A DNA stretch of 64,000 nucleotides from Azotimanducus chitobiosivorans (GTDB lineage Bacteria > Pseudomonadota > Gammaproteobacteria > Pseudomonadales > Azotimanducaceae). The stretch spans positions 186,001 to 250,000 of the forward strand of contig OZ241339.1 of the NCBI GenBank assembly GCA_965200235.1, read 5' to 3'. Shown here one piece after another: positions 36,591 to 46,500 of the stretch (its first letter is position 1; the number at the start of each line of letters is the position of its first letter). The notes beneath the pieces were generated by a model, which worked only from the letters and a program-made list of their open reading frames with translations, ran no database searches and was not told the origin of the DNA. A program made the position numbers and the translations under genes.

Positions 36591-37068
36591 CCTAGAAGCC
36601 ATAGAGCGCATCAAACAACTGAAGGCGCGGTATTTTCGCTATCTCGATACGAGGGACTTGGCAGGCTTGCAGACGGTCTTCTGCGAATCAGCGTCCGTTG
36701 ATTTTCAAAGCTCGACCTATCAGATTCAACTGAGCGGCTGGCCAGCGCTAGAAGAGTTCTTTGCTGGCGCATTCAACGAGCAGCAGTACGGGATGCACAA
36801 CGCGCATCACCCCGAGATCGAAGTCGATGGAGACTCCGCGACAGGTCTCTGGTACTTGCACGATGTCTTTATCCATGAGGGCGCGAAGGTCATGCTGCAA
36901 GGCTCCGCGCTCTACGAGGACAAATATGTCAAGCGCGGCGACGACTGGCTCATTCAGCACACAGGGTATGTGCGCCTATTGGAATTCTCATCGCCGCTGC
37001 CGCCGGACTGGCACGTTACTTGCCGTCCGATTGGTGTGGTGACGCCGCGGCCTGCGATCACTGAATAA
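36583..37068 (+). CDS. SnoaL/ketosteroid-isomerase-like protein 2
   Basis: A 161-residue NTF2-fold protein starting at 36583 (MLDLEAIERIKQLKARYFRY). The motif LKARYFRYLDTRDLAGL is typical of SnoaL_4 proteins, followed by GMHNAHHPEIEVDG and a late YVRLLEF strand. Coupled to the gene before by an eight-base overlap. It converges with the EthD-like gene, overlapping its last 11 bases. Substrate unknown. Confidence 0.75.
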   Translation: MLDLEAIERIKQLKARYFRYLDTRDLAGLQTVFCESASVDFQSSTYQIQLSGWPALEEFFAGAFNEQQYGMHNAHHPEIEVDGDSATGLWYLHDVFIHEGAKVMLQGSALYEDKYVKRGDDWLIQHTGYVRLLEFSSPLPPDWHVTCRPIGVVTPRPAITE

Positions 37069-37741
37069 CGAACTGCGAGGTCGGCAGGACATCGATCTTG
37101 TCGAAATCGATGAAGCGCTGGCAGCTTGCCATCATCAGTTCCATGTTCGTTTGCAGCCCTTGGTCGTCCTCGCACGCGAAGAAGGTGTGCTGCGAAGTCA
37201 TGGCTTCATTCGGAAAGTTTTCCTCAACGATGCCGTCAAAAGGCGGTGCCTCGGCGGTGAGGGGACGCACGACCACGTTCTGCCGATAGCCAAAGGTCGA
37301 TTGCGTGTCGATCGCCACTTGCGTGTGCTGCCCCTGCCATATGTCAAGCCATTCGGCGCGCTGCAAGCGTGGCGGTCGCTGCAGCATGGCGATATGGCAC
37401 ATGCCAGGCACTCGTCCGGGCGCTTTCCGCGGCATGACGAGTGGTTCGGATTCGGTGACAAGATAGGCATGGTACCGGCACAGGTCGCCGAGCTGCGATT
37501 CCAGCGCATCCCGTTGCATCAACGTGTCGAGCCATGTTGAGAGCGCGCCATCTGGCAGGTTTTCGCTCGTTTGTATGCGCCTGAAGCGTGCGGGCTCGAC
37601 ATCCGCGTCCACGAGGTACAGGTCGAGCTTTTCAACGCCCGTCGCGCCTGCGAGCTGCTCGGCCGCACCTCGCATGGCGTCAGCGAATTGATCTTCAGAT
37701 TCGTCGCTCGTGCGGTGGAGCAGGTAGATGAGTTTTTCCAT
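37058..37741 (-). CDS. EthD-domain protein
   Basis: A 227-residue protein of the EthD/dimeric ferredoxin-like alpha-beta group. It starts MEKLIYLLHRTSDES and has a second half typical of EthD: RAEWLDIWQGQHTQVAIDTQS then YRQNVVV. Such proteins act in ring-opening or ether catabolism and are often paired with monooxygenases, none of which is seen here. Upstream lies an antitoxin stub. Confidence 0.7.
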   Translation of the reverse strand: MEKLIYLLHRTSDESEDQFADAMRGAAEQLAGATGVEKLDLYLVDADVEPARFRRIQTSENLPDGALSTWLDTLMQRDALESQLGDLCRYHAYLVTESEPLVMPRKAPGRVPGMCHIAMLQRPPRLQRAEWLDIWQGQHTQVAIDTQSTFGYRQNVVVRPLTAEAPPFDGIVEENFPNEAMTSQHTFFACEDDQGLQTNMELMMASCQRFIDFDKIDVLPTSQFVIQ

Positions 37742-37811
37742 GTTCAGTGTTCCGAAGTCTTTGGGTCGTCATGTTACTGTGCTGACCCGTTTTCTTGTGC
37801 GCAGCGCAATC

Positions 37812-37895
37812 ATGCGAATCATCAGTATGCACGAGGCCAAGACGCACCTATCCAAACTCATCGATGAGGCTGTCTTTTTGGCGATATGGAAGTGA
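37812..37895 (+). pseudogene. N-terminal stub of a Phd/YefM antitoxin gene
   Basis: The ATG at 37812 opens a 27-codon frame starting MRIISMHEAKTHLSKLIDEA, the exact signature of the Phd/YefM fold (HEAKTHLSKLID). It then breaks into VFLAIWK and stops, losing the rest of the antitoxin and any toxin. Too short for automatic callers. Sits between the EthD gene and the QTCD operon, and shows that toxin-antitoxin modules have come and gone here. Confidence 0.7.
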
Positions 37896-37979
37896 ACGTT
37901 TTCGCTTCGATAATGGCGCTAGCTCTTGCGCCGACGCACAGCTATAAAATTCTGCGCGTCACGCTTCTTGATCATGGAG

Positions 37980-38852
37980 TCAGTCCCAAATTTCATCGAC
38001 AGACAAGCTATCAAGATCAAGCACATCGCTTTCCACATACTCGCGAGCCGTGATGTCGTCCAACTCGCATGCGATGGCGTTCCGCACGCGAAAGCGACCT
38101 GATTCGTCGATCAATGTGCTCCACTGACTGGTCACATTCGCCCAGTCGGGATCCACATTCGTGGGGTCACGCTCCTTGATGAACCAGATGGTCAGGTCCA
38201 CCACGTCATCACTCCAAGACGGTTCCCCGCGAATCCGAATTTCGCTAAGAGCCCGCAAGTGGCTCCCTTCGACTGTGTTTCTGTTGTGTTTATCCATCAC
38301 GCGTCTCCGGAATCGTGCTGCGGCGAAAACGAAATCGTTTGGAAACGCGAACCTTGACCGCTTTCGGGCAATCGCGCGTGCGAATTCTCGACCCTCCGCA
38401 TCCGTGTTCCAGCCGGAGATTCTCGTCCAGCTTGCGACCACAGCCTTTTCGACTGTCATCACGCGGTCTAGGTCAGCGACTAAGCGCTCACGTGCCATAC
38501 ATTTAACGTATGCGAACGCAGGTCGTTGCAGCCTGCGAACCTGTTCCACCATCGCATCGTCAAGCCTTACTAGGGGCGCAACCTCGACAAATGGGCGATT
38601 CTCGTATGAGCGCACGACATCGCATGTCTGTGTCAGTATCACGACACCTTCCACCTCTTCAGCAACCGTGCCGATTCCTGTCACTTTCCGTTTGTCGTCG
38701 GCACCTGCGACCGCCTGTATTGAAGCTGGGCTGTGGGGGCAGGATAGATCAGCTACATGAACGAACTCCTGTTCTGCATCTAAAGACACATCGCCCTGAC
38801 GCCAATGCCGCAACTCGTCGTCAATGGTATCTGCCGCCGCCCGCCCGGTCAT
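37980..38852 (-). CDS. Unknown protein with 'QTCD' motif (third gene of TIGR04255 operon)
   Basis: A 290-residue protein of no domain I can name. The notable part is EGVVILTQTCDVVRSYENRPFVEVAPLV (quoted in pieces: VVILTQTCDVV, RPFVEVAPL), a hydrophobic strand with a conserved Cys-Asp. The N terminus has ELRHWRQGDVSL; the C terminus is acidic. The start overlaps the HTH gene stop by four bases (ATGA). By position it belongs to a tight three-gene operon with a regulator and a TIGR04255 protein. Function unknown. Confidence 0.6.
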   Translation of the reverse strand: MTGRAAADTIDDELRHWRQGDVSLDAEQEFVHVADLSCPHSPASIQAVAGADDKRKVTGIGTVAEEVEGVVILTQTCDVVRSYENRPFVEVAPLVRLDDAMVEQVRRLQRPAFAYVKCMARERLVADLDRVMTVEKAVVASWTRISGWNTDAEGREFARAIARKRSRFAFPNDFVFAAARFRRRVMDKHNRNTVEGSHLRALSEIRIRGEPSWSDDVVDLTIWFIKERDPTNVDPDWANVTSQWSTLIDESGRFRVRNAIACELDDITAREYVESDVLDLDSLSVDEIWD

Positions 38853-39541
38853 TCTCCTAACTCATTTTCTCTCGTCGGGCGAACGATACGTGCGGCGACA
38901 ACTGGAATGTCGGGCCGATCCTGTATCGATTCAAGAAGACGGTTCGGCGGTGTTGGGCGGCGACGAGCCCATTCGTCTGCTGAAAGTGCGGCTCGCAAAC
39001 GCCCGGACGCTATTGATGCCGCTCCGGGCTTGAGCTGCAAGACTGCTGCAAAACGGTTGTCCGCGAGCATGTCAAAAATTGAGGTGCCTTGAATCGTCTC
39101 CAAGAGCCTGGCGCAAGTGGCTCGCTGGCTGCCTTCGTCTAGATATCGTACAGCATCCAGTGTCCGACGAATGCTCAATTCATGTTGCATGGAGGGCTTC
39201 TTTCCGCTGGCCCAGTGATGAATGGTGCGGCGTGATACATTGAATAAATTGCTTAACGACTCCCACGTCAGGCCCGAACGACGCCTGATCTCAAGAACCG
39301 CTTGGGCCGTCGATTGGCTCGGTGCCGCAAGGTTTTCGTTTACGGGACCCGATGAAGTTCCGCGCACGGGTGCTGCCCGGCCCGGACCAACCGACGTGCT
39401 AGGCTCCAACAATGTATACAACCTGATGACCATGACGTTCTCAGCCGTGAGTGTCATCGGAGCAATTGCTTCGTATCTGTATCGAGTCATCGAGGTCGAA
39501 GTTGTGGGCTTCGGCCCCACGACCCCTACTGCTGTTGTCAT
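38849..39541 (-). CDS. HTH protein, second gene of TIGR04255 operon
   Basis: A 230-residue protein with a central helix-turn-helix of XRE type: VLEIRRRSGLTWESLSNLFN then VSRRTIHHWASGKKPSM. The first 75 residues are low-complexity. It starts with ATG at 39541, preceded by GGAGG at six bases, and overlaps the TIGR04255 stop by four bases. It might be an operon autorepressor or a part of the system's action. The RBS supports this start. Confidence 0.75.
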   Translation of the reverse strand: MTTAVGVVGPKPTTSTSMTRYRYEAIAPMTLTAENVMVIRLYTLLEPSTSVGPGRAAPVRGTSSGPVNENLAAPSQSTAQAVLEIRRRSGLTWESLSNLFNVSRRTIHHWASGKKPSMQHELSIRRTLDAVRYLDEGSQRATCARLLETIQGTSIFDMLADNRFAAVLQLKPGAASIASGRLRAALSADEWARRRPTPPNRLLESIQDRPDIPVVAARIVRPTRENELGE

Positions 39542-40356
39542 GGCTGTCCTCCGTAGAACCGTAGGAATTCTTCCGTAACCATCAGTCTAAACACCGAGTA
39601 GAGGCGCTTCGAGAAAGTCCGCGTAGTGCTAATCAATTCATCCGATTTGAACGGCAAAGCTTGTAGTGAAAACATATCTAGGTCCAAAACCCAGCTCTCT
39701 TCCCCTATCGGTTGCAGCGTGTCTGGATCGTAGGTTGCATTCGCTGGTAAGTTGCCCCAACGACCCTGAATCGCTCCTTCCTCGGCTGCAAACTGGGCTT
39801 CGGTCATGAGGTGTGCCGTCGCCTCGCGGAGTATGTCCGGCGAACCTCCCCCCGGACTGAAGATTCCTAGGACGCCCGGTTGAATAAGCTGCCCTATTTC
39901 ATGTAAGGCGCTGCGCTCAAGGCGGTCGATGTACCGCAATCCGAGCCGTTGAGCTTCGGCGGGCTCGAAGCATGCTGCAACGCTGTCCAACACTTTCCGA
40001 AGGCGGTCAAGAAAATCTTTGCGGCTAACGTATCTATACGTGTCCAGTGCGACAAAATCTATGCCAAGCGACACGCGCCATGCTGTTGGTTCCGGTCCGT
40101 CCGAGAGACGCCAGATCACTGTTTCGGAAACGTTCGGTTCTCGGCCCGGTTCGACTTCAACGCTCCTGATATCATTTCGTTGCAGATGAGGGAAGTCGGC
40201 GCGCAGCGCTTCCTGAAAATCCACCATTCCATCAATCTTCCTGATCGCAAGGATGGGAGGGAATCGGACTTGTGCGACGACTCGCGCCAGCGGTGCGTTG
40301 AGCAGTGGCACCTCAGTCGGGCTCTCAGTGCCCAGCGGGGTTGGTTTGGCGAGCAT
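39538..40356 (-). CDS. TIGR04255 family protein, first gene of operon
   Basis: A 272-residue protein of the sporadically distributed TIGR04255 family, function unknown. Typical features: LLNAPLARVVAQVRFPPI near the N terminus, WRVSLGIDFVALDTYRYVSR, and EAQRLGLRYIDRLER. I start it at 40356 (MLAKPTPLGTES); a longer frame runs to 40458 but has no family likeness upstream. The gene leads a chain of three genes joined by ATGA overlaps. The divergent DUF4143 gene is about 170 bases away. Confidence 0.75.
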   Translation of the reverse strand: MLAKPTPLGTESPTEVPLLNAPLARVVAQVRFPPILAIRKIDGMVDFQEALRADFPHLQRNDIRSVEVEPGREPNVSETVIWRLSDGPEPTAWRVSLGIDFVALDTYRYVSRKDFLDRLRKVLDSVAACFEPAEAQRLGLRYIDRLERSALHEIGQLIQPGVLGIFSPGGGSPDILREATAHLMTEAQFAAEEGAIQGRWGNLPANATYDPDTLQPIGEESWVLDLDMFSLQALPFKSDELISTTRTFSKRLYSVFRLMVTEEFLRFYGGQP

Positions 40357-40524
40357 CTTAATCAATTCGATTCTTATGAAACGATGTGAATTATATTGTG
40401 AACTAATGCATAGCACAACGCTATGTGCCCGCTTCAGGCTTCTGCCCGACACGTGCAAATTATGTAATATGCGACTTCAACCCCCGATTTACATAGATTG
40501 AGTGACATAGATGGAGGCCCTGCA
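40357..40524. promoter_or_regulatory. Divergent promoter region, A+T-rich
   Basis: The 168 bases between the TIGR04255 and DUF4143 genes are A+T-rich (TATGTAATAT near 40461, TTATATTGTGAAC near 40391), as expected for two back-to-back promoters. No specific operator was seen. Confidence 0.4.
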
Positions 40525-41691
40525 TTGATTCGAAGAGCGGTAGCGCCGGAGCTGCATAGGCTTCTCGCTGAGTATCCTGTGGTCACGGTGCTTGGCCCTC
40601 GCCAAGCTGGCAAGACCACGCTGGTGCGATCAGAAATGCCCGACTTTGACTATTGCAATCTGGAGAACCCGGAACTGCGCACGCTGTCCCTAGAGGATCC
40701 GAAAACCCTGCTTTCACGGTTCCCCGAGCCGACCATCATCGATGAAATCCAGCATGCGCCTGAGCTTTTGAGCTACATTCAAGTGATCGTGGACGAGGAG
40801 CGGCGCAACGGTCGTTTTGTGTTGACCGGCTCCCATCAGTTGGGCGTGCGTCAAGCGGTCGGTCAGTCTTTGGCGGGTCGTACTGCTGTCCTCAATCTCT
40901 ATCCCTTTTCCATCGCAGAATTGAGAGATGTGCGGCAAGGCTATTCCGCATGGGATCATGCGTTCGAAGGCTTCTTGCCGCGCATTCATGATCAGAGCCA
41001 GCAGCCTTCCACTGCATATGCCAACTATTACCAGACTTACGTGGAGCGCGATGTCCGTCAACTTATCAACCTGAAGGATGTGCGCCTCTTCGAGAATCTG
41101 GTTCGTCTGCTCGCAGGACGGGTCGGTCAGTGCCTCAACAAGAGTTCGCTCGCGGACGACCTTGGCACGAGCCCCAGGACCGTCGGCGACTGGCTATCCA
41201 TACTTGAGGCCTCGTTCCTCGTCTATCGCTTGCCCCCCTATTTCGAGGATTTTGGCAAGCGTATGATCAAGTCTCCCAAGTACTACTTCGTCGAAACTGG
41301 CCTGCTTTGCTACATTCTCGGCATCCGTTCACCTGATCAGGTGTCAAGAGACCCGCTCGTGGGTGCCATTTTTGAGAATCTGGTCGTTGGAGAGTTCCTG
41401 AAATCCCAAGCAAACAAAGGACATCGTCCCGAGATGTACTTTTATCGCGACAGCAATCATGTGGAAGTCGGTCTGCTTGTCCCCAAGGCTGGCGGTTTTG
41501 ACGCGGTGGAAATCAAATCGGCGGCAACCTATCGATCAAATCTTCTCACTGGACTGAATCGCATCGCATCAATCGCGCCGAACGTGCTTTCGCGAACCCT
41601 CGTGTATCGGGGTGATCGTCTGACATTCTCAAACGGCGCGCAAGCGCTGCCTTTCGATCAGGTCGATCAAATGGACAATGCGGACTCGTGA
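40525..41691 (+). CDS. AAA ATPase with DUF4143 (COG1373)
   Basis: A 388-residue ATPase. Walker A is VTVLGPRQAGKTTLVR; Walker B is PTIIDEIQHAPEL; a FVLTGSHQLG sensor follows. The C-terminal DUF4143 domain has SSLADDLGTSPRTVGDWLS, YYFVETGLLCYILG and FENLVVGEFLKS, with a PD-(D/E)xK-like VEIKSAAT. The first TTG (40498) is weak; TTG at 40525 has GGAGG seven bases before it, so I choose that. Members are common accessory ATPases of unknown role. It overlaps the next gene by four bases. Confidence 0.8.
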   Translation: MIRRAVAPELHRLLAEYPVVTVLGPRQAGKTTLVRSEMPDFDYCNLENPELRTLSLEDPKTLLSRFPEPTIIDEIQHAPELLSYIQVIVDEERRNGRFVLTGSHQLGVRQAVGQSLAGRTAVLNLYPFSIAELRDVRQGYSAWDHAFEGFLPRIHDQSQQPSTAYANYYQTYVERDVRQLINLKDVRLFENLVRLLAGRVGQCLNKSSLADDLGTSPRTVGDWLSILEASFLVYRLPPYFEDFGKRMIKSPKYYFVETGLLCYILGIRSPDQVSRDPLVGAIFENLVVGEFLKSQANKGHRPEMYFYRDSNHVEVGLLVPKAGGFDAVEIKSAATYRSNLLTGLNRIASIAPNVLSRTLVYRGDRLTFSNGAQALPFDQVDQMDNADS

Positions 41692-42404
41692 CCGGCGTCA
41701 GCATTATTATCCCCACGCTCAATGAAGCAGAGAACGTGCGAATTCTCTTGGGCGATCTCGCGCGTCTGCAAACACATCTGCAAAAAGGACACACAGCGTT
41801 CGAGGTCGTCGTCGTTGACGGCGGCAGTCGGGACGCGACGTGCGAGATTGCCGCGCAGCACGGCGCGCGCGTACTCACCTCGCCGCCAACGAGGGGCGGG
41901 CAGTTGCAGGCGGGATACCTCGCGAGTCAAGGCGAGTTGCTGTGGTTCCTGCACGCCGATTCGCGTGTGGGCTCGGAAGTTTGGGATGCCCTTGCCGCAT
42001 TGATTGGCGAGCGAGTCTGGGGACGTTTCGATGTGCAGTTGGGCGATGCACCTGTGCCCTTCGGATTTCGTGTTCTGTCTTGGACAATGAACCTTCGTTC
42101 TCGCCTGACCTGCATTGCGACTGGCGATCAAGGCATCTTTGTGGAACGGACACTTCTTGTCGAGGCAGGCGGCGTACCGAATCAGCCGCTCATGGAAGAC
42201 ATTGCGCTGTCGCTTCGTTTGCGGCGGCTTCGCCCGCCAGTCTGCCTGTCAGAGCGCCTTCAGACCTCGCGCCGGAAATGGCAGCGCGACGGCCTCGTGC
42301 GCGGCACGTGGCGGATATTCCGCATTCGCCTTGCCTATGCGTGGGGCGCGTCTCCGGCGTTGTTGGCGAAGCGCTATTATCGTGAGAGCCAAGTCCGTAT
42401 GTGA
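41688..42404 (+). CDS. TIGR04283 family glycosyltransferase
   Basis: Family 2-type glycosyltransferase, 238 residues, GTG start overlapping the DUF4143 gene by four bases. The N-terminal motif SIIIPTLNEAENV, the VVVDGGSRDAT segment, and LLWFLHADSRV match TIGR04283. The family usually sits next to TIGR04282 proteins; here that gene is at 54554, so cargo separates them. Substrate unknown. Confidence 0.85.
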   Translation: MTGVSIIIPTLNEAENVRILLGDLARLQTHLQKGHTAFEVVVVDGGSRDATCEIAAQHGARVLTSPPTRGGQLQAGYLASQGELLWFLHADSRVGSEVWDALAALIGERVWGRFDVQLGDAPVPFGFRVLSWTMNLRSRLTCIATGDQGIFVERTLLVEAGGVPNQPLMEDIALSLRLRRLRPPVCLSERLQTSRRKWQRDGLVRGTWRIFRIRLAYAWGASPALLAKRYYRESQVRM

Positions 42405-42428
42405 CCTCAAATGATGAGGGAATTTGCA

Positions 42429-42662
42429 TCAAGAATCTTCTGATCGCTCATGCATCTCCTCTCGCGACCACGCGCCGTATGATCGGTAGTCTTCCGTGTC
42501 CCATCGCCGTTCTAAGTCTGCTACCACAGCGTCCAAGTCATCAAGTTGTGTCACCTTTTGAAGGTAGTCTCGAATCATTTGGTTGAGGCTCGTGCCGCGG
42601 GCAGCAGCAATGCGAAGAGCTTTTGCGACTACTTGGTCATTGACGGAGAGAGTGATGTTCAT
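42429..42662 (-). CDS. Orphan antitoxin, ribbon-helix-helix (DUF6364-like)
   Basis: A 77-residue protein starting at 42662: MNITLSVNDQVVAKALRIAA with the RHH turn and TSLNQMIRDYLQKV. A long acidic-basic tail (DTEDYRSYGAWSREEMHERSEDS) follows as in antitoxins that bind PIN toxins. The partner toxin is expected directly after it on the same strand, but only the end of the glycosyltransferase gene lies there. So it is an orphan or remnant at the left edge of the inserted cargo. Confidence 0.65.
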   Translation of the reverse strand: MNITLSVNDQVVAKALRIAAARGTSLNQMIRDYLQKVTQLDDLDAVVADLERRWDTEDYRSYGAWSREEMHERSEDS

Positions 42663-42932
42663 AAGCATAGGGTACGTGTGTACGGGGCCTGTTTCAATGC
42701 TGCCGCGTAGCACTATCTGGCATTGAGGGGTTCCTGGGCCGCGCGGTCAATGGGAATTGACTGGCGAGTTGCTCGCTCGGCAAATTCCGCCACCGAATTT
42801 GGGCAGCAGCGCGAGCAAGATGACTGATGCGCGCTTCATTGGACTGTGGCGCTCATCATGATAGAACTGGTGGTCAAGTGCAGCCTCTGCAAGGCATAAT
42901 GCGAATGAGGCGTGTGTGATGGTATCGATGAC

Positions 42933-43178
42933 ATGGAACATACCTATTTTGCGGAAATTTCGTGGGATGAAGAGGCTGGAGTTTGGTATATCTCAGACAC
43001 TGATGTTCCTGGACTTGTAGCGGAAGCAGCGTCGGAACGAGACTTGGCGCGTAAAGTCCTTGAACTCGTGCCCGAGTTGTACGAATTGAACCAGCACCTG
43101 TTTCATCCGCTTGCTGCCGATGTGATTCCGCTGAGGATGACGTCAAGTCGGCTAGAGACAATCCGGCTGGCGGGATAG
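42933..43178 (+). CDS. HicB-type antitoxin (DUF1902)
   Basis: An 81-residue protein starting MEHTYFAEISWDEEAGVWY, the DUF1902 signature, with DTDVPGLVAEAASERDLARK (partial HicB fold). It overlaps the HicA gene by one base (TAGTG), so the pair is translationally coupled. Antitoxin that would bind HicA and its own promoter. A 219-base gap upstream shows no gene. Confidence 0.8.
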   Translation: MEHTYFAEISWDEEAGVWYISDTDVPGLVAEAASERDLARKVLELVPELYELNQHLFHPLAADVIPLRMTSSRLETIRLAG

Positions 43179-43372
43179 TGGCTGGCTTCACGAGAGATCT
43201 GAAGCGGAAACTACGTGAGGCTGGTTGCAGGAGGGTTCGCCAAGGCCGAGGAGACCATGAGATATGGTTTAGTCCACATTCAGGTAAGCACTTTCCTGTG
43301 GACGCCAACATAAGGTCTCGACACATGGCGAACACGGTGCTCGCGCAAGCTGGCCTGAGCAAGTCGTTCTGA
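43178..43372 (+). CDS. hicA: HicA-type mRNA interferase toxin
   Basis: A 64-residue toxin with a GTG start. It has the dsRBD-like HicA fold: KLREAGCRRVRQGRGDHEIW, with the catalytic His in GDHEIWF, followed by GKHFPVDANIRSRHMANTVLAQAG. The fold and coupling to the DUF1902 gene make the call good. Intact. Confidence 0.85.
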   Translation: MAGFTRDLKRKLREAGCRRVRQGRGDHEIWFSPHSGKHFPVDANIRSRHMANTVLAQAGLSKSF

Positions 43373-43579
43373 CATCCGAATATAGGGGAAAAAAGGGCTT
43401 CTAACCCGCACATCACTTGTAGCTTTGCCGGAGATGCGATCATCGGTTTTGCTGTGCCAGTTTCTTTGAGATGGGCGAATGATCTACTCAGGAAGCTGGT
43501 TCGCTCAGACGGCCCCCAATCGATGGGCTCGTCTCAATTTGGATAGCGTTGTTCCCTGAGAATAGAGTAGTCTCCCACA

Positions 43580-46500
43580 ATGACTAATACCCACCTTGCC
43601 AACCTAAAGAAAGCAATTCTCAAGCTCGATCCGACCGGGCCAGCAGGCTTTGAAGGACTTCTTGCGGCTGTATTAACTGAGGCATGTGGGCAGCCTTTTC
43701 GTCTCGCTTCGAGTGGGTCTCAGCGGGGACGTGACGGCGATTCAGCGTTTGATGCGGGTGCCACGTACTTTGAAGCGAAACGGTATGAGGGGAAAATACC
43801 AAAACAAGAAATCTCTGCCAAATTGGCCGAGGTTATCGCTAACGATCAAGGACAAGTCGATACTTGGATCCTTGGAGCAACTTCACCCGTCTCGGCTCAA
43901 GACGCAATGCATTTTCGAAAATTGGCTGGAAAATTCGGTATCGGCTTTTTGCTGTTGGACTGGACCGGCGACACAGCCATACCCCCTCTTGCACTGATCA
44001 TCGTTATGTCCGCGAGAGTTGCCAAGGACTTTCTGACTGATCACATCACGGATCCGGCGCATGCGAAACTGCTGAGCGATGCCCTGGTCGCGATTGATGA
44101 ATTGCGTGGAATTTCGGAATTTGAAACCCAATCGGAACCGCTCCTGCGGGAGATCCGAAATCCGTCAGTCGGCCTCGGCTTAGCTAAAGCTGCTAACCAT
44201 CGCTGGCTTAATGAGGTCTTTTCGTCAACGAATCTTGCACGGCAACAACTCGGACAGCCGTTGGCTCCGCATGATGCGAGTATGGATTTCCTACAGCCAC
44301 GGAGCGAGCTTAGTGAGGGATTGCGAGCATCATTCCAAGAGACATCATCCGATAGGGTCTTTGTCGTCCTTGGGCCAGAAGGGGTGGGAAAGTCTTGGCT
44401 CGTAGCGAACACTTGGCTGGAAACGAATCCATCACCCATTCTTCTCATGGTGCCGGCAGGAGAACTCAGAAATCCCGACGACATAACCCACTTTGAGGAT
44501 TTTCTGATTGAAAGGCTGATTTCGCAAACGAGAGACAGTTCCACCGAGATAGTTCGAAAGCGGTGGAGACGCCGTTTCGCAGCATGGCGGGCAAACCCGG
44601 ACCCTGAGAACTGCCGGATCACTCTCTGCGTAGATGGCCTCAATCAGAATCCCCGCTTCCCATGGCCTCGCTGGATCGAAGGAGCTTCGTACTCCTTGAA
44701 AAAACTTGGCGGATGCCTTCTGGTTACCACCCGCTCAAGCCATTTTCTGACCATTAAACACTCGATATCAGCGCCGATTCAATCGATCGCTGTTCCCGAA
44801 TGGACCGAAGCAGAACTCAAAACTATCCTTCGCTCTCGTGACGTTGATCCCAACGTGCTGGAAAACGAAGTATTTGAAACACTGAAGAATCCTCGCGTTC
44901 TCGGCATTGCCCTAGAGCTTATGAACGCTCAGGATATCGAAAGAATCGAGCAACTCAGTGTAGGACGACTTCTATTCGAACATGTACGCACCTCGAACCT
45001 GACAGGCTCCTCAAATCTCTCACCTCCTGAATTCGTCAACGCGCTACTTAAAGTGGCCAACGAGTACGTCTCCCGCTGGCAAATCGGAACTAAAGATGAC
45101 CTAAAACTCTTCGTTGCAAGTGACCATGGAAAGCTGTCTGAAGTATCCTCCGGTCTCCTCTTTTGCCCTGTGGGTGACGATCCTGATCTGTTGAGAGTCG
45201 CTGATGAAGTGTTGCTGCTCGCTCTTGGTATCTGGCTCGTTTACGCGCTGGAAAGGGAGTTCCGAAACGGTCGTGATCCTTTTGCGAATTTGGAATCCGT
45301 TATCGAACCTGTTGCTGGACTCGATGATACGGGCGAAATTCTCGGTTCGGCGGTGGAGGTCGCGTGCCTCAAGGATTGCGTAAATATCGAGGTTATCTCG
45401 GCGCTGATCCGTCACTATGTAAGTCTTCAAAATCTTCCCGAAACCAAGCGTGAGCCGTTCGAGGCCCTTGTTAAGAAGCACCCTCAATCATTTTTGAAGG
45501 CCGCGCAAGATTCGGCGTTGGCGGAGGGACGCATATCGAGCTCGGGTTGGCTCGAGGACGCGATTTTTCAAGCGCGCGGCGACGATGCAGTGAGAAGTGA
45601 ACTGGAATCCAAAATAGCGGAATGGCTTTCATATTTCTCTTTGGCACCCGAACATATGATGGATGCAGTATCAGAAGAAGATTCAGCAGAGAAAATTCAA
45701 GCTGAACGCCAAAAGGCCGTGGATAAGATTGAAGCAAGACTACAGAACCTGACTTCGACAGAACGAGACTACATGGAAAGTCACCTAGCGAGACGTGATG
45801 GTAAAAACGTCGACCAACTGCATCGTCTGGCGATATTTCTGCTAGCTGGCTTACCGCTGCACAAGTTCGCCAGTCCACTCTTCTCTTTGGCCTTCAGCGC
45901 TTCCCTAACTCCGGCGTACCACGCGCTCCCCGGCGAATATATGCAGCTTGTGCAATTCAATAGGTTTGACTGGGCCGCCACAAGAGAGGGTCTCTTGAAT
46001 TGCATCGACCGCCTCGGCGTAGAGCTTTCTCGGGTAGGGAAATGGGCGATTGTAAGAGCCCTCCATTCCACAGGTGATCCATCTGACGCCGCAAATGCGC
46101 AACAGCTCGCGAGCGCCTTGACCGAGCAGCGTGAGAAGCCTCAAAGCTGGCGCCTCGTTGAAAGCTACTGCTCAAGCGACCCCTGCGACCCGAGCGCTTC
46201 GTGCCCAGACAACATCGCCGATACGGCCGAAAAGTACCGCAACATCTCAGTTGAAGAGACCTATCTGACTTTAGGCCGGTCACAGGAGACTCTTTTCTTC
46301 GATATGGCAATGTGTGGAGTGGCTCGCTTTGAACCCGAGGCCGCGGCGATCGCGATTCGCAAGCTCGCAAAACAAATGCTGTCGCGCGAAGGACTAGCCC
46401 GACGGCGGGCAACATTGGCTCTCTTGCCACACAGCGTTCTTTTGCCTCGTCAGATTGTGAATGAGCTGATTCGCTATGCGCAGGCTTCTTCCGAAGATAG

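Noticed and set aside
42747..42941. Minus-strand 64-residue ORF before hicB
   Set aside because: No motif or SD; it crosses the hicB start and the promoter.
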